Shown here: one piece after another, positions 1 to 14,185 of the stretch
Position numbering within the stretch: position 1 is the stretch's first letter
How the letters are laid out: each line of letters begins with the position of its first letter
Source: Proteles cristata cristata
Taxonomy: Eukaryota > Chordata > Mammalia > Carnivora > Hyaenidae
Direction: 5' to 3'
NCBI GenBank assembly: GCA_017311185.1
Contig: JAESUZ010004792.1
Coordinates: 992,001 to 1,056,000 of the forward strand
DNA length: 64,000 bases
Notes under the pieces: model-generated
The model's input: the letters and a program-made list of their open reading frames with translations, nothing else
Databases searched by the model: none
Told to the model about the DNA's origin: nothing
Made by a program: the position numbers and the translations under genes

Positions 1-382
1 ACGTGAGAAAAAAAAGCACCAGAGAGCATCTTGATCAAAGTCCAGAAAGAGGTGCTGACTAGCATTCAATGCAAGGACAACTGTTCAAAAGGTCTACCAA
101 TTCTTGAATCTAAACTAAGCCTACTGACTGATAGAATGAATGAGTTAACATGTGTAGCGATGCCTGGTCCATAGAGGATGCCCAGCAAGCACTGTGTTAC
201 CTCAATTGACCAACCAGGATCTTGGCCTCATGTTGGGCTATCCCTGCTTCCTATCATTCTTCTGCCCACATTCCTTCAAATGACACTCGGTCTCTTACTG
301 TTCTCCAGCCTCCAGTCTGGCTAATGTGGCTTGGATCTTCTGGAACCCCCACCGCGTGTGGCTCTCCCTCACCCCTACTCAC
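1..382 (-). other. Start of IGSF9B intron 7 (partial)
   Basis: Intronic sequence after the exon 7 donor, running off the left edge. I see no further exon, no repeat I can name, and no long open frame that continues the protein. Confidence 0.75.
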
Positions 383-528
383 ACTGCACAGTTAGATATG
401 CTGAGGCAGAAGGGGAGCGCCCCAGGCTGTTGCTAGGAACACAGGTGTATTTCCCCGCATCCTCAGGCTTCACCCGGAAGATGATCAGGGTCCCGTCAAT
501 CAGGATCCGTACTCTCAGCTTCAGGTCG
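383..528 (-). CDS. IGSF9B: IGSF9B coding exon 7: second half of Ig domain 3
   Basis: 146 bases, entering in phase 2 and ending in phase 1, residues 274-322 plus one base. The acceptor is TTATAG|CGACCTG and the donor is CAGT|GTGAGT. It encodes NDLKLRVRILIDGTLIIF, then the K-P-E-D-A-G-K-Y-T-C motif ending in Cys303, and PSNSLGRSPSASAYLTVQ. The last base T is the first base of the next codon, in the exon beyond position 1. Confidence 0.96.
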
Positions 529-3500
529 CTATAAACACACAAGGAGAGGAGTAGGGGAAGAGGGTATTCCATGAGACAGTGGAGCAAGGCAGTGAGGAGT
601 TCTCCTCTCTGAATGAGGCAAGGAGAACCAGAGCCGCCTCACATTCCTGACCCGTATCAAGGCCACTCTGTATAGACACTGGCCTTGCATGAGGGATAGA
701 CTGGACCACCCCTCTGTAAGCTCCCAGAGCCCAAGAGCAGCCTGCAGCAGGCGCAGTTCAGAAGCCTTGCCCCTGGGAGGCCTGGTGGCTGGGGACCCCA
801 CTGAGAGGGCAGGGCAGCATGCTCACTTCTGGAAGTAGACGTTCTCGTCCTGCCAATACCAGGTGTAGGTGAGGTTGCCAGGATACGCCTCTGCCCGGCA
901 GGTGAGCAGAGCATCCTGGGATATGTTGACAGTGATGTTCTCAGGAGGGGAAACGATGAAGGGAGGCCCTGGGGAATAGGAAATAAACATAGCTTTACCT
1001 GGTACGGGAGGGGAGCATAGCAGTGCTGGGACCTCCCAGGAGCTCTGAGAGGCTTCAGCACGCAGTGTGTCCTGAATTCCAAGAGGGAGCTGGGGGGCAG
1101 CACTGGCTCGAGAAGGAGCACCACAACCCTGGGCAGTTGCCACAGAGATGCTTCCAGCTGCTGCTCGCCCTAATGTTCTTATTTGTTCTCCTTACAGATC
1201 CCAGAAAAACAAGAGGTCCTGGGGTGTGGCCACAGCATGCCCCAGACCCTTGAGCCAGCTGCAGGACACCTTTCTTGGTGTATACCTGCACCCCGCCTCC
1301 ATGCACAAGCTCCCCAAACCAGCCATCTCACCCCTAGACAAATATAATACACACTCCTTCCTGCTCATCCCTGTCTCCAGCAGAACCTGAGCAGGGGACA
1401 TGCCTGAGGGACAAAGGCCACTCTTTTCAATCCAGAGCAAGGAATAATCTTGCCTCTGAAGGAGTTAAGAGGCTTGTGCTGCTTATCAGCCAGAGGTCAG
1501 GAGGGCAGATTTGGGGAGAGGAGGCAGGAGGCTACCAGAGTAAACAGAGAGTAAAATCCCAGCACTCCCTGATGCTGGCTTCCCAGATAGGCTGCAGCTG
1601 CCACCTGGCTCTCTCCTGAGAGCAGGCAGCTCTTCTTCAAACTACAGAGGGACCTCTGGCCCATGCTGCCACTCAACACTCCAAGTCAAAAGGAGGCAGA
1701 AAGAACATGTGTCTCAGCAGCCCTGGCAGCCCAGACAGCCACCACCAGCCCTCGCCTGCCCCTTCAGCAGGCAGCGGGTGTTAGGCAAAGAGGGTGGATG
1801 GGCTCAGTACAAAGAGACCCCACCACCCGATGCTGCTCCTTCTGGGGCATACTGGGGCCCCAGGCAGGGCAGACTGGCATTCCCAGTCTGACCATGCCAA
1901 CCCCAGCTTTGCCAAGTGCCCTCAGTGTTATTTTAATGTCTGAGGCTTGGAATGAATTCCTATCTTTATTTATTGATGCCATCACTAATGGGGTGGAAAC
2001 CTGAGGGAGGTCTCCTCCCCCAGGGAAGATGGACGTACAACAGAATACCACCCAGACAGAGTAACTATCAACATGGTGCCTCCTGCCATCCCACACGATG
2101 GTCACAGCAGGCCACCATGGGTGCCCTGGCTGTGAGCTACACAATGCTCAGGGAGAGCCTAACCCCACTCCTCATGGGCTGCCCATCTCTCCACACACCC
2201 CAGCTGTGCCAGCCGTGCCCTGGGCAAACTGCTCTGCAGCTCAGATGGGCTGGAAGCCCCTACAAAAGGTCTGGGGCATGAAGAAGCCAGAGAAATCTCT
2301 CTTACCTTGGACAAGCAGGTGGGTGGTATGGACAGCCTCCCCCTGGATGCTGTACGCACGACAGGTGTAGGCGCCTCTGTCCTCCCTACTGACCGATGTC
2401 ACCGTCAGGCTGCCATCACTCACCTGGGGCCAAGGAGAGATGGAGCTCAACACCAACAATGGGGCCCCACCAGGGGCTATGTCTCGGGGCAGAGATGGCC
2501 TCCAGGCTCATGCACTAGGGGGATATGGAGCCAGGCACTCCATTCATCTCCCTTCAGCCACAGACACCAACCAGGCTGCCTGCTGTGCAGCGTTACGTGA
2601 AGCAGGAGACCACCAGGGAGAGGGAGGAGGCAAAGGAAGGGCGAGCAAGGAGGAAGAAGTGCAGCAGCCCCAACAGAGAACACACTTACCCGGTATTTCC
2701 CACTAGCACCTAGGAGTGTCCCCTCCTTCAGCCAGGTGACAATGGGCTTGGGGTTCCCAAAAGCTGTGCAGGTCATGGTAACACTGCTGCCCTCCTTGGC
2801 CTCGATGTACTGGGGGGGTGTTTCTGTAAAGGTGGGAGGAGCTGCAGAGAGATGCAGGATGGGGTTAGCCAGGCTGCTGCCCTGCGTGCCATGCCCACCC
2901 ACGCCAGGCACCATGGCCCCTGTGTTCACACATAACCTTCTGCCAGGTGCTAGGATAAAGGAAGGGGAACACAGGTAAAATCCTCTGCACCTGAGTCTTA
3001 CAGGAGAAGAGGAGACCTGAAACTCAAAGTCAGTCTCGCTGGGTGCAAATTCTAAACTTCTCCCATTGTGCTTGGCTAATTCCCAATAAATAAACGTTGC
3101 TGGGCATCTATAAGAAGGCCACCATGCTCAGCACTGAGGACAAAGCCATCAACAGGATAGCTCTCACAGCCTTTAGTGTACACACTTGCCACCAGCTCCA
3201 GACTGTTCCATCACCACACCCCCCTCCCCAGTCTTTCACCTAAAGATCATCCCTGATACTCCTACTTCCTTAACCCCAGCCCAGCCAGGCCCCGTGTTTC
3301 TGGGACATCTCCCATCTGAGCTCCATCTAGGCCTACTACAGACCACAGGCTATGGTGACAAGGAATCTTACTCTTCCAGATTCTGCAGAGAAAATTATCT
3401 ACCTTCCTTCTTTTCTGGCATCCAGACTGAAAGGCAGACAGCCCACCTGCAGGCTACTCCCGTCTTAATTCTCTCTCCTTTTTTTTACATTTATTTATTT

Positions 3501-6500
3501 TTGAGAGACAGAGTGAGACAGAGCACAAGCAGGGGACGGGCAGAGAGAGGGAGACACAGAATCTGAAGTAGGCTCCAGGCTCTGAGCTGGCTGTCAGCAC
3601 AGAGCCGTCATGACGCGGGGCTCGAACCCACAAACTGTGAAATGGTGACCTGAGCCGAAGACGGATGGTCAACCGACTGAACCACCCAGGTGCCCCTTTA
3701 ATTCTCTTCTGATTATGCCAGGTTATCCCCATACTACCACCACTACCACCTGCATTGATTGTAGTTTTGAACAAAATTCTATCCTGTTTGGATAATCAGT
3801 TGTTCAGAGACTTAGTCTCATCAGTCTGAGCTGTTTGTAGAGGCAATCGGGTCAATCTTAACCTCTTGGGCTTTCACTGTTTTTGAAGTGACAAGGAGGG
3901 GCCCCACTGCTGACCTCCAGTCCTAGGGTTCACAATGCCTGGGTGGGGCAGAATATTTTTAGCTCATCTTAAGGTACCCAAAGGTCAAGACCAAGTTACA
4001 GTGCAGCCTGTCACTAGTTGGGTAACCCCGGACAAGTTACTCAGCCTCTCTGGGTTTTACCCAAATCTGGCCCCCTCCAGTATTGAGGTGAGGAATACGT
4101 GAGATACAGTTTGTGAAAGGGATCTTGTGAATGTAGATACGTGTGAAATGTTGGGTATTTTGCCATTACTATGATCATTATCATCTCTCCAGAAACCTCT
4201 GAGACATCAATGAGAATCTTTGAGGGGCACCTAGGTGGCTCACACAGTTGAGCGTCCAACCTCAGCTCAGGTCATGATCTCGTGGTTCATGAGCTTAAGC
4301 CCCACGTTGGGCTCACTGCTATAAGCCTGGAGCCTGCTTCAGATCCTCTGTCCCACTCTCTCCCTGCCTGTCCCCCACTTGCACTCTCTCTCAAAACGAA
4401 AATAAACATTTTTTAAGTTTATTTATTTTTGAGATACAGAGAGACAAAGTGTGAGCAGGGGAAGGGCAGAGAGAGAGGAGACACAGAATCTGAAGCAGGC
4501 TCCAGGCTCTGAGCCATCAGCACAGAGCCCCACGTGGGGCTCGAACTCACAAACTGCAAGACCATGACCTGAACTGAAGTCGGCTGCCCAACCAACTGAA
4601 CCACTCAGGCACCCCTAAAATAAACATTTTAAAAAGAGAGAAAGACCCTTTGAGATAGGTGCCACCTCTCCAGACAGCATTGCCCTGAGAACCAGTCAGA
4701 GTGCTTTGAGGTTTGGCTCTGCCTGCCCCCTGCTCTGCCAACCTCGTCTGCCACTACATACCCCTTCACTGTGCTCCAGCCACCCTCGCCGTCTTTGTCT
4801 TCCCCTCAAATGTCCTAAGAATGTCTGACCTCGAGGCCTTTGCATTTGCTGACTTTTCTGTACCCAGACCTCGCTCCTTTAGTTCATGCAAATCTTTGCT
4901 AAAATGCCATCTCTGCCTTAAGTGGTCAGCCCATCTAAGATAGCATTTTTAACATTCTCTCCCCTCTTAGACTATTTTATTTTCTTTAAAGCACTGATCA
5001 CTGACTCTCCCTGAGAACAAAGATCTTTTCAGTAAATCACACTGCATGCCTGGCTTTTAGCACAGTTCCTGGCTTGTAATGGAGCACTCAACAAATATCT
5101 GCTGACTGAACAAATGAATTAAATGCACATACATACACATATCTCTAGATCAACAGAAATTCAAACACATAAAACTTTCTAGGAGCAAGACCATGGCAAC
5201 ACCACTTTCTTCAATCATATCCAAAGCCCTTAGCTCAGTATGGGCACATGGAGGGTACTTGGAGAGTGAATACTGAGTGAATTAAGAAGCATGCTTCATC
5301 ACACACAAAACACACACAATGGACACCTTCAAGCACATCAATACTCATCCAGCATCTACTATCATAAAAATGATGGCAAAAACCATCCCAAATCCTTATA
5401 ATGGGATTCTGGAATCCTAGCTTCCAGGCCTCTCTTGCTGCCCTGGAATGTGTGCTCATCTCCAACAGAGCCCCTCTCGCCAAGCCTGTCCCTGGAAATA
5501 CAGCCACAGCTTCTATTACCTCTGGTGTCAAGCTTAAAAGAAAAGATAATAAATTAAATTACATCCTGAAGTGACAAATTAATTACTAATTATATAATTA
5601 CTTTATTATTTAGGTGCTAATCAGGAAAGTACTTTGAACAATCTCGAGTTTTCAGGAAAATAATGGTTTGACTCTCGATTATTTACAGAATTAGGTGTTA
5701 GCTTGCCAGCTGCATTTCCAGGCTTAATTCTTTTTTACGAGTGCCCTATAATTAATAGTGCAGGTTAGAAATAGGCTGGCCTCTCCTCCAAGTAATTCAC
5801 CAACCGAAAACAAGACTTGGCTTGGGCTTTTTGGGTATTTTATATGTGATAAAGGAATAATTGGGTTTGTTTCCACCCAACCGGTCTTCAAGAAAACACA
5901 GAAGGAGATTGAGAACATTTGTAATTCTAATTTTTCACTGGCCTTTCATTTTCCAAAGGTGATCTCTGTCAGAAAATGCCTGACACTAAACATTCTACTT
6001 TGGAAGCAATGGAATGCTGGCACTCCAGACTTTTTCCTTCTATAATGGAAATATTTATGCTGGAAGGAACCTCAGAACTTGGAGTGAAAGGAGGCAGGAA
6101 TAAAGGGAGAGAGCTCTCTCACCTTAAAAAGTGTCTGCTCTGTTCTATATATTTCGGTGGTAGGCTCTTTGGTAAAGGCAACGTATTCTATGGTGAGCCC
6201 TGGTTTAAAGCCTGGAGCAGATGGGGGAACATTCCTAGCTTTTCTGGTCAACACTTTATGTGAACAATCTCCATGAATGCACTGACTCTCCTTCTGGGCG
6301 TCTGGGCATGCTATTCCCTCTGCCTGGAATACCCTTCCCTGCCTCCCATCCCTGCACCTGGCTACTCCTCCTCTCTAGTTGGGTCTCTGCACAGGAGTCC
6401 TTCCCTCAAAGAAGCTCTCCCTCCTTTGTACCCCCAAAGCCCATATTGCAATGGTCTCTGGATTTACTGCCTCTGGAAGTTTCCTTAAGAGCTGGGTCTG

Positions 6501-6552
6501 TGTTGGGCCCACTGCTGTGTCCCCAGAGCCTGCCAAAGAGCAAACATCCAAG

Positions 6553-6602
<50 letters not shown>

Positions 6603-9600
6603 TTTACTTCCTTTTATTTACAGGATTTACAAAAAGCACTCCAGCCTCATCTCCTGGCCCAGGATTTACAGGTTACTCATGTAAATACTAATGGCCAGGA
6701 CTCAAGATGTGTTATGAATGGATAATTATTGGTGAATTTACAAGGACTTTCAAACTACTATAGTCCTCTGCATCTTCCATGCTGAGGACCTTCCTGTATA
6801 CCAACCTCCCTGCTACTACTATTTCATTGAATTTCATCTTTTTTCTCTTTTGAGAAAGAAAATGGCCAGCATCTGACCCACATGTAATTAATGCCCCAGA
6901 CACTGTGCAAGATATTTTCTCACACAGTATTTCATCTGATTCTCACAAGAGCTATGCAAACAGGCATTGGTTTTGGTAACTGAGGGAGTTGGTGCCCAGA
7001 GAGCTGCCTGGGATCTTATAGCTACTGAGTTCATGAAATAAACCAAATCTTTTCAGGGTCTTGCCCCATGCTCATTCCACTCCAAGTCATTGTGAATTCT
7101 CAAAGAATGAAGTCCCACTCATGCAAACTAATATAGAGACAAAATAGAACACACAATTCCTAACTAAATTCTACCTCCCTGTCATGTGAGTGCCCGCTGA
7201 ACACCCGATGTCTCAGGTCACTGAAATGGACACTGCCCAAGAGGACGTGAAAGGAAAACAAGGTGGTGCTTGGAGATTACAGCCCAGTTTAGGAAGGGCA
7301 CAAAAGAGAGAGAAAGCAATGTGGAGACTCTTGGCTCAGTGTTCAGTCAGTGAAGCTTTTAGTGGCAGATTTACCTTACTAATTATGTTTTGCTTGGGCT
7401 AATATTAAGATGAGTTTTCATTCTCGGCACACACAACAGCTGGCATCAAAAGGAGGTGACTCAAAAGCTGGCTGTGTGGTGGGGGCAGCCCACCCAAGAC
7501 TTAAAATAAGCCTCCAATCAGTCTCTGGGGGCGGATGGACAGAAGCCAACTGTATCTAATGGGTTGGGCAGCCTAGACCAACACTGTTCTAGGACCACCA
7601 TAGCGAAGTCTGTTCTTCTCAGAGACCAGTGCCCTGACTAAGATACTCTGTGCTTTCAGGACCCTGGAGAGGTTCTCAAGGCAATGAACATGGCCTGATC
7701 CATTTGGGAGGAATGACCCAACCCCACAAGGCAGGGCATACAGAGCCATACTTCAGAGCAGATCAATATTGTGAGAAGCTTCCAAGCCAGGAAGAACATC
7801 AATTTCTGTCTCTCAACCACAGCATCTATAGTCATAGACATCAAGAACCATAAGGACCCAAGCTGTGTGTGGCACATCCAAAGCATATATGCCACTTCTC
7901 CAGATTTTTCTCCACAGTTCCAGCTTCTCCTGGCTCCTCGAGCATCTCCTCCCAAGTAAGGAACTCCCAGGGATACAAGAGAGACTGTTGTGGGGTGCAC
8001 GCAGGGGGCCCAGCCCCTAGCACAGTCACAGCCTTAGACCCAGGCCCCCAGCCAACATCAGCACTGGGAACTTAGCCAAGTCACCTGGGGCCTCTGCAAA
8101 GGGCTTTGTTGCCTTTGCCCAAACACTTGGAAAGCATCAACACATAGCACAGTTAACTTAACTGAACTATAATAACTGATAGCCATTAAAATAGTTCCTC
8201 TTTACAGGATTCTTACATTTTCTTAGACAGTAAACCCAGCATAAGCAGAGACCATGTCTGGGTTGGCTCACCATCATTTCCCTTCACCTAGTGCAGGACT
8301 GGGCACACAACAGACACATTACATATCACTGAAATGAACATATTTAACAAGAAACCAAGATATTATCATGAAAAGGAAAACGGTTATAGTGGGCCTCCAG
8401 GAATCCCACTAGAGTAGGAAGCCATTACTTGGACTAGCAGGGTCTTCTCAAGGCTGGGAAATGGAGCCAGAGGCTACAAATTGGGCCTCCACAAAGCCTT
8501 AACCCCACTGGCTCTAAGAACCAGCTTCCTACCTCCCTCTGAGGAACTCTGACACCACCGCCACAGCAAACCCTGCCTCATGCCTGGGGAGCGGCTCCCC
8601 CTATGCATCTCTGCTGACCCAAAGCTCTAGGGGAAACCACTGAGGGGGCATAGGAGGAGGAGGTGGGGGCTGCTAACCCATTGGGGCCCAGCCCTGTTGA
8701 GGCTCCTCTTTGTGGCAGAGATTTGGAGCAGGGATAGAGGCTTCCCCTAAAGCAGGTCCTCAGAGAGTGGTCTTCTGGGTTGCCACCCACCTGCCCAGCC
8801 CCAGGAATAAGGCCCATACGCACCGTTGATGGTAAGGTGGACCCAGCTGCCATTGTGAAAGGTGTCATACTGTTGGTCCAGCATGAGCACTTTGCACTCG
8901 TACCAGCCCTGGTCCTCAGAGCGAACCTGCTCCAGTCGCAGGGATGCTTTATCATGAAGACTTGCCCGGCCTGCAGGAAGAGAGTGGACAAGAGCCCAGA
9001 AGGCCATCAGGGTGAGGCTAGCAGCACAACACCTGCCAAAGGCAAAGGACTCATCATAACCTTCAGACCACTTCCCATGGCAGGGCCCCAAAATAAGAGC
9101 TGGCATCAACTCCAGGCAGCAGGCCTAAAGGAAAAGGGATGCAGCTTTGCCATGGAGCCACTGGCCTAGCCTCGGCTGGCCCTGCCCAACTGCAACTGTA
9201 ACTCTTGGTTTGGCCCTGGGAAGAATCTCAGTCCCTGAGAATACTCCTTGGTTTTTTTTGTTTTTTGTTTTTTGGTTTTTTTTGCAATCTCTTGGGACAA
9301 AGGAAAGGCATGGGGGCTGCAGAGCTGAAGACAGAGTGGGAGAGAGCGAGGGAGGGAGCAAAGGTGCAAACAGAAGAGGATGAGGTAGGGGACTCTAGGG
9401 CAGGCCTTGAACTTCAATTCAGGCTGAGTGACATCCCTCTTCCACCTGGGTCCCCACCCCCAGCACCTCTCTGCCTGTCTTCACTATGGTAAAGCAGAGG
9501 GAAGGCAGGTCAAGGACCAGGGTGGAGGGGTCCCTTCCAGGTCCTGCTGCCCATGCCTGACAGACTGCTCATCTAGCCAGAACCCAGTATCCCCAGGAAC

Positions 9601-12527
9601 TAAGATGCCAGGTCCCATAAGCCCAAGAATGAGGACAGGGCTGGCAAGTGGAGCAAAGTCTCCCACAGTTCCTCCTTAACTTCATCCTCTTCCCCATTAG
9701 GAGGCCATCTTTGTCTCACTCATGGCGATGAGATGGTAAAAGTTGCAGCAGGAGCAAGCAGAATGGGAATCCAGGATGAGGACACACAGTAGGCCTCGGG
9801 GTCCACCTTCCCCTCACCCACCTCCTTAGCCTCACCCTCACTCCCATGTCATCACCTTCTCAGTTTTCACCCTTGTCTCAACACTGGCAATCTGCCTAAA
9901 ATCCAGAGTGTCAAACAGCCAAAAGCAGAGTGAGATAGGCCCAAGAGGGAGAGAGAGGAAGAGAGAGAGAGAGAGAGAGAAATGGAAGCTTTCTGAGAGA
10001 TGCAAATCAGAGCTCAGAAGTCTGACCTCAAAGTCCCGCCAGCTTCCTGTCTTCCTTTAAAACCCCAGCACACACATGCACACGCGTGTGCATATGCTCC
10101 CATGTGCGCACATGCTCTACGCCCTCCTCCCTGGCAGACTGGCGGACAGGCACTGGCAGTGACTCACAGTGAGGCCCCTTCTGGCAGGAGGAGCCACAGA
10201 GCAAGACACCAAGGGGGCCAGGAGGAGGGAGGCTGAAGCAGCAGAGGAGGCAGAAAGCAGGTGCCAGCCACAGCCACAGGGCTCCACCGACCAGCCTCAG
10301 ATTTACTTCTACTGCTCATGGATGGAATGAGCCCCCAGCTCCAGAGCCAAAGGAAGGGAGGGGGCAAAGGCAGACAGGGCAAAGTCTAGGGTGCCACCAG
10401 GATGACTGGCGAAGGGCAGCAGGGCTCTGACTCAGCTTCTTCTTGCACAAAGCTGCCCTTCCGCGCAGCTCTGTTCCCCTGCATGGTGGGCTCTCTAGGC
10501 TTCCCTGTCCTTACTCCTGCCTCTGTCCCTGCACATCCATAGCTGTGCTGTGATGCTTTGTGTCTGCACCACCTCTTCCCTCTCCTTCCCATCACTTAAT
10601 TAAAACCTACCAAAGTGAAAACGATGGGAGGAAAGAGGCAGAGACTATGGAGAAAAGATAACAGACCACTCAGAAAGATAAGAGGCAACAGAAAGGCAAG
10701 AGGAACAGTGACCAAGACCATAACCACTGAAAGCAAAAACCAGGAGAGGAAACAAGGGTGGGTGCAGCCCCCTGCAGCCCAGACCTTACCTGCATACTCA
10801 GGGTCCACATGAGGGGGATAGTAGCCAAACTTGATGAAGATAGGGATGGGCACCCCGAACTTGAACCACTCCACGACATAGGGTGGGGGCTGTCCAGTCA
10901 CTGGGTGAATCACGTCGCATCGCAGGACCACGCCCTCGCCGGCTCTAGCAGTCACAAACTCCGGCTCCTCTCGAAGGCCGTGGGCAGCTAATGGGTCAGC
11001 AAAGTTGGGATGCACAAAGGGAAGTGACAAGGAGATCCTGCCCCAGCAGCCCAAGGGGCAGCCCCCTGCCCATGTCTAAGGACCTCCGCATCCCCACCCT
11101 CTCCCCAAGGCCAGCAGCTACCCCAATTCTCCTCTTGAAAAGGAGTCCAGTCACTCTCCAGGAGGTCCCCAATGCACCCTGACCTCTTTATTCCCCTCTC
11201 TGCTCATACCTCTAACAGCCATGGGGGCCCCAGCTATCCCTGAGCCTGAGAGGGGGAGGAAGGGGGACAGAAGAGGAGAGAGAAGCAGTTCTTTCCAGTC
11301 CTACAAGCCAAACCTTCCCTCCCCAGCCCCAAAGAACAGAGCCATGACCATGTCCTTCCCCTTTGAATCTCCTAACAGTCCTAAGGATTCTGGCTACTGA
11401 GAAAGTGGAGGGGACTCAGCCTCTCAATGGAGACACGCAGCCTGGGTTACAGAAGCCTGCTGTAGTGGAGGGTAAACATGGAATCTCTTCCTGTGCAGGA
11501 TGCTTCCCACCAGAGCCTGGTAGGAACTGCAGAGCCAGCCTCCTCCTACGCCCCACCCCCAGCTCAGCCTGATGTTCGCAGCACAAAACAAGAGTACTCC
11601 ATACAGGAGCAGGGGAATCCCTAACAAGCTGAGCAGAGGCTGCTCATGGCAACACCAGAGGGAAAACCCCATAGGCCTGACTAGCCTCTCCAGGCCCCTC
11701 CCTCCCATGCCCCACTGCACCTGCCGCAAGAGGGGAATAGGAGAGGCCTCCAGCCCTCTAATTTCCAAGCCCAAGACATCACCATTAGGATAGCAGGATG
11801 CTGGCGATAGAACAAGACACTGGGGCTGTTAAGCTCAGCCAGTTAAGGGGAAACCACCCCACCTTTTGGTAGATAAAACATTCGGCTGGTTAGGGTGAGC
11901 CTATCCTCTTGGCAACAGGAGAGCAAAGTGGAGACAGACCCACCCCAATCCCCAAGCTGGTGGACACACAGGACAGGCTAATTCAGGCACTGCTTCTCTC
12001 ACCGATCAGCCTGCTCCCGAGCCCCTACAAGGTGTGCCACCCCACCTCCAGCCTGAAAGTGCTCCCTCCCACACGAGGCCTCCATGCCCACAAAGTCACC
12101 TTGTCCAGCCTGCTTCCCAGTGAAAGGGACAGCATAGCGAAGCCTCTCCCTCCTGGTTTCCTTCACACTATCCAACACAACTCCATAAAAGACCACAGCT
12201 CTCCCCATCCAAACTCGCCTCCCCTCCCAGCCCCTGCTGGGCCCCTCCAGGCAGCACCAAGGACAGCAGCTGCTCTACTAGAGGCACAAAGCCAAGAGCT
12301 GACAGGCCCTCCCAACCCAGAAAGGATGTCCAGAAGAACAGCATGTCTGTCTGTCTGTCTGTCTGCCTATCTGTCATGATGCTTCTGCATCTGACTCTTA
12401 CTGCAGCTCTGACCCCTATGTGCTCCTGCCTCTCTCCTTTTCTCATCTCTCTCCTTGCTTCATGTCTCTGTCTCTCTGGCTCCTTCTATGTGTCTCTCTG
12501 ACTCTGTCTCTCTGGCTCTGAGACAAT

Positions 12528-12583
<56 letters not shown>

Positions 12584-14144
12584 ACTCCTTCTCCATGTCT
12601 CTCTGTGCCATTCCACTCTTCAAGTCTCTGTGTCTCTGTCTCTTCCTCTTTAGCTCTCCCTGTATGTGGATGCTTCTACTTGTCTTTCTTGGTTTGTGTT
12701 TTGGGGGAAATATGTGAATTTCTTTTCATCTATGCACTGAGAAGGGCTTCTGCCTGCTTCTCTGTGAGGAAGTACCTCTGTGTGCTTATCTTTCTGTATT
12801 TGCATCTCTCTGTGTCTGTCTACATGCTGTCTGTTCATCTCTATGTCTCTCCTTCTCTCCCTCCCCATCCCCCTCTCCCTCTCCTCCCTAAGTTGCGGAA
12901 GGAGGAGGAGGCAGGCCCTTCTAGAAGCTGATTGGCTACTGGTGACATCACTGTTTTCTAGAGAAAGAGCTAAGATCACAGAGTATTTTTGGAGCAGAGC
13001 AGAGTGTTGCACTCACCTGCCTGAGGCCCCAGCAGGTTTCCCAATTCCCCCCACCCCCAACCTTGCTTTAGGCTAGGTTTGAATTCCAACCCCTCCGGGG
13101 GGAAAGCTCGGAGAAGGCCCAGCTGCAGTAGGCACCTCCCCCACAACCCCAGAGGAACTGAGATAGGGACAGAGCCTGCCTCCCAGACTCCAGGAGCACA
13201 AAGGCTGATCATGGACCCAGTAGGAATGGGCAAACAGTGGGCACCATGTGTGAGCAGGGGGAGCAATGTGTGTGTGAATGTGTGAATGTGTGAGTGTGTG
13301 TGCATGAGGCTGCTCTTGGCAAAAGGATGTATATGAGGATACATACATGTGTGCATACGAGTAGTTCTTGGCAAAAGAACATGGATGAGTGGGAGGGGGG
13401 GATGTGTGTGTACATATATGAGTGTGTATACGTGTGTAAGTGAATGTGTATAGCGCAGACTTTCCAGGAGGTAAAAAGAGGAAATACAGGAGCCTGGGGG
13501 AAGAGGAAGGAAGTATTCCAGGGCCTAGTTACCTGGTGTGCAGGACAGAGGCTGGCCACAGAAGGGGGCCCCTTCCTAGGGCTTTGGCCCTTAGAGCCTA
13601 AGGCAAGAGGAGGAGGGGCAAAGGAACTGACCAGGTCTGCTGAGCAGGTGGTTTCCCACTTTTAGCAGTGAAACTTGGCTTTGTAACACCTTGGCTACTG
13701 GGGTTGAGGGGTCTGGAGGGCAATGCCAGGAGGTAGATTGGCTCCCAAATGGGTTCCCAGTGCCTGCTGCTCAGTGCTGCCTCATTCTCACCTCCTGGCA
13801 GTGAGGCAGCCTCTTTCACACCTCCCCAGCACTGGGGCTGGCTCGAAGTTTCCACACCTACCCCCAGCCAGCCCCTGGGCTCAGGACTGAGCACCAACAG
13901 AAGGCCCACCCCCAAGCCAGTCAGCCCTACCCCTCATCTCTGCACAAAGACCCTTTCAACCAGGGACAAGCAGCTGGAGAGAAGACTCAGTGAGATAAGC
14001 ATCCCAAGGATGATAAGCAAGGCAGAAAGAGGTAGTTTCCCAAGAAGAAAGCACAGTGGTGGGAGCTCCTGGCCCACGTCTGCACTTGGTCCAACACTTT
14101 TGGTTTCCTGAACCCTGAAATATTTATCACTTTCCTCAACTCCT

Positions 14145-14185
<41 letters not shown>

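Larger units (their letters stand above)
2842..8823 (-). other. IGSF9B intron 3
   Basis: 6 kb. It contains feline SINEs (about 3479-3697 and 4227-4630), L2 fragments (about 4715-5125 and 6295-6545), a MIR-like fragment (about 6895-7060), a (TG)n tract, and an AT-rich repeat-free stretch around 5530-5960. The rest (about 7070-8820) shows nothing I can name. Confidence 0.75.

Noticed and set aside
10596..11054. 152-residue frame containing exon 2
   Set aside because: Only 10790-10987 is exon. The residues before and after are intron read-through beyond clear splice sites.
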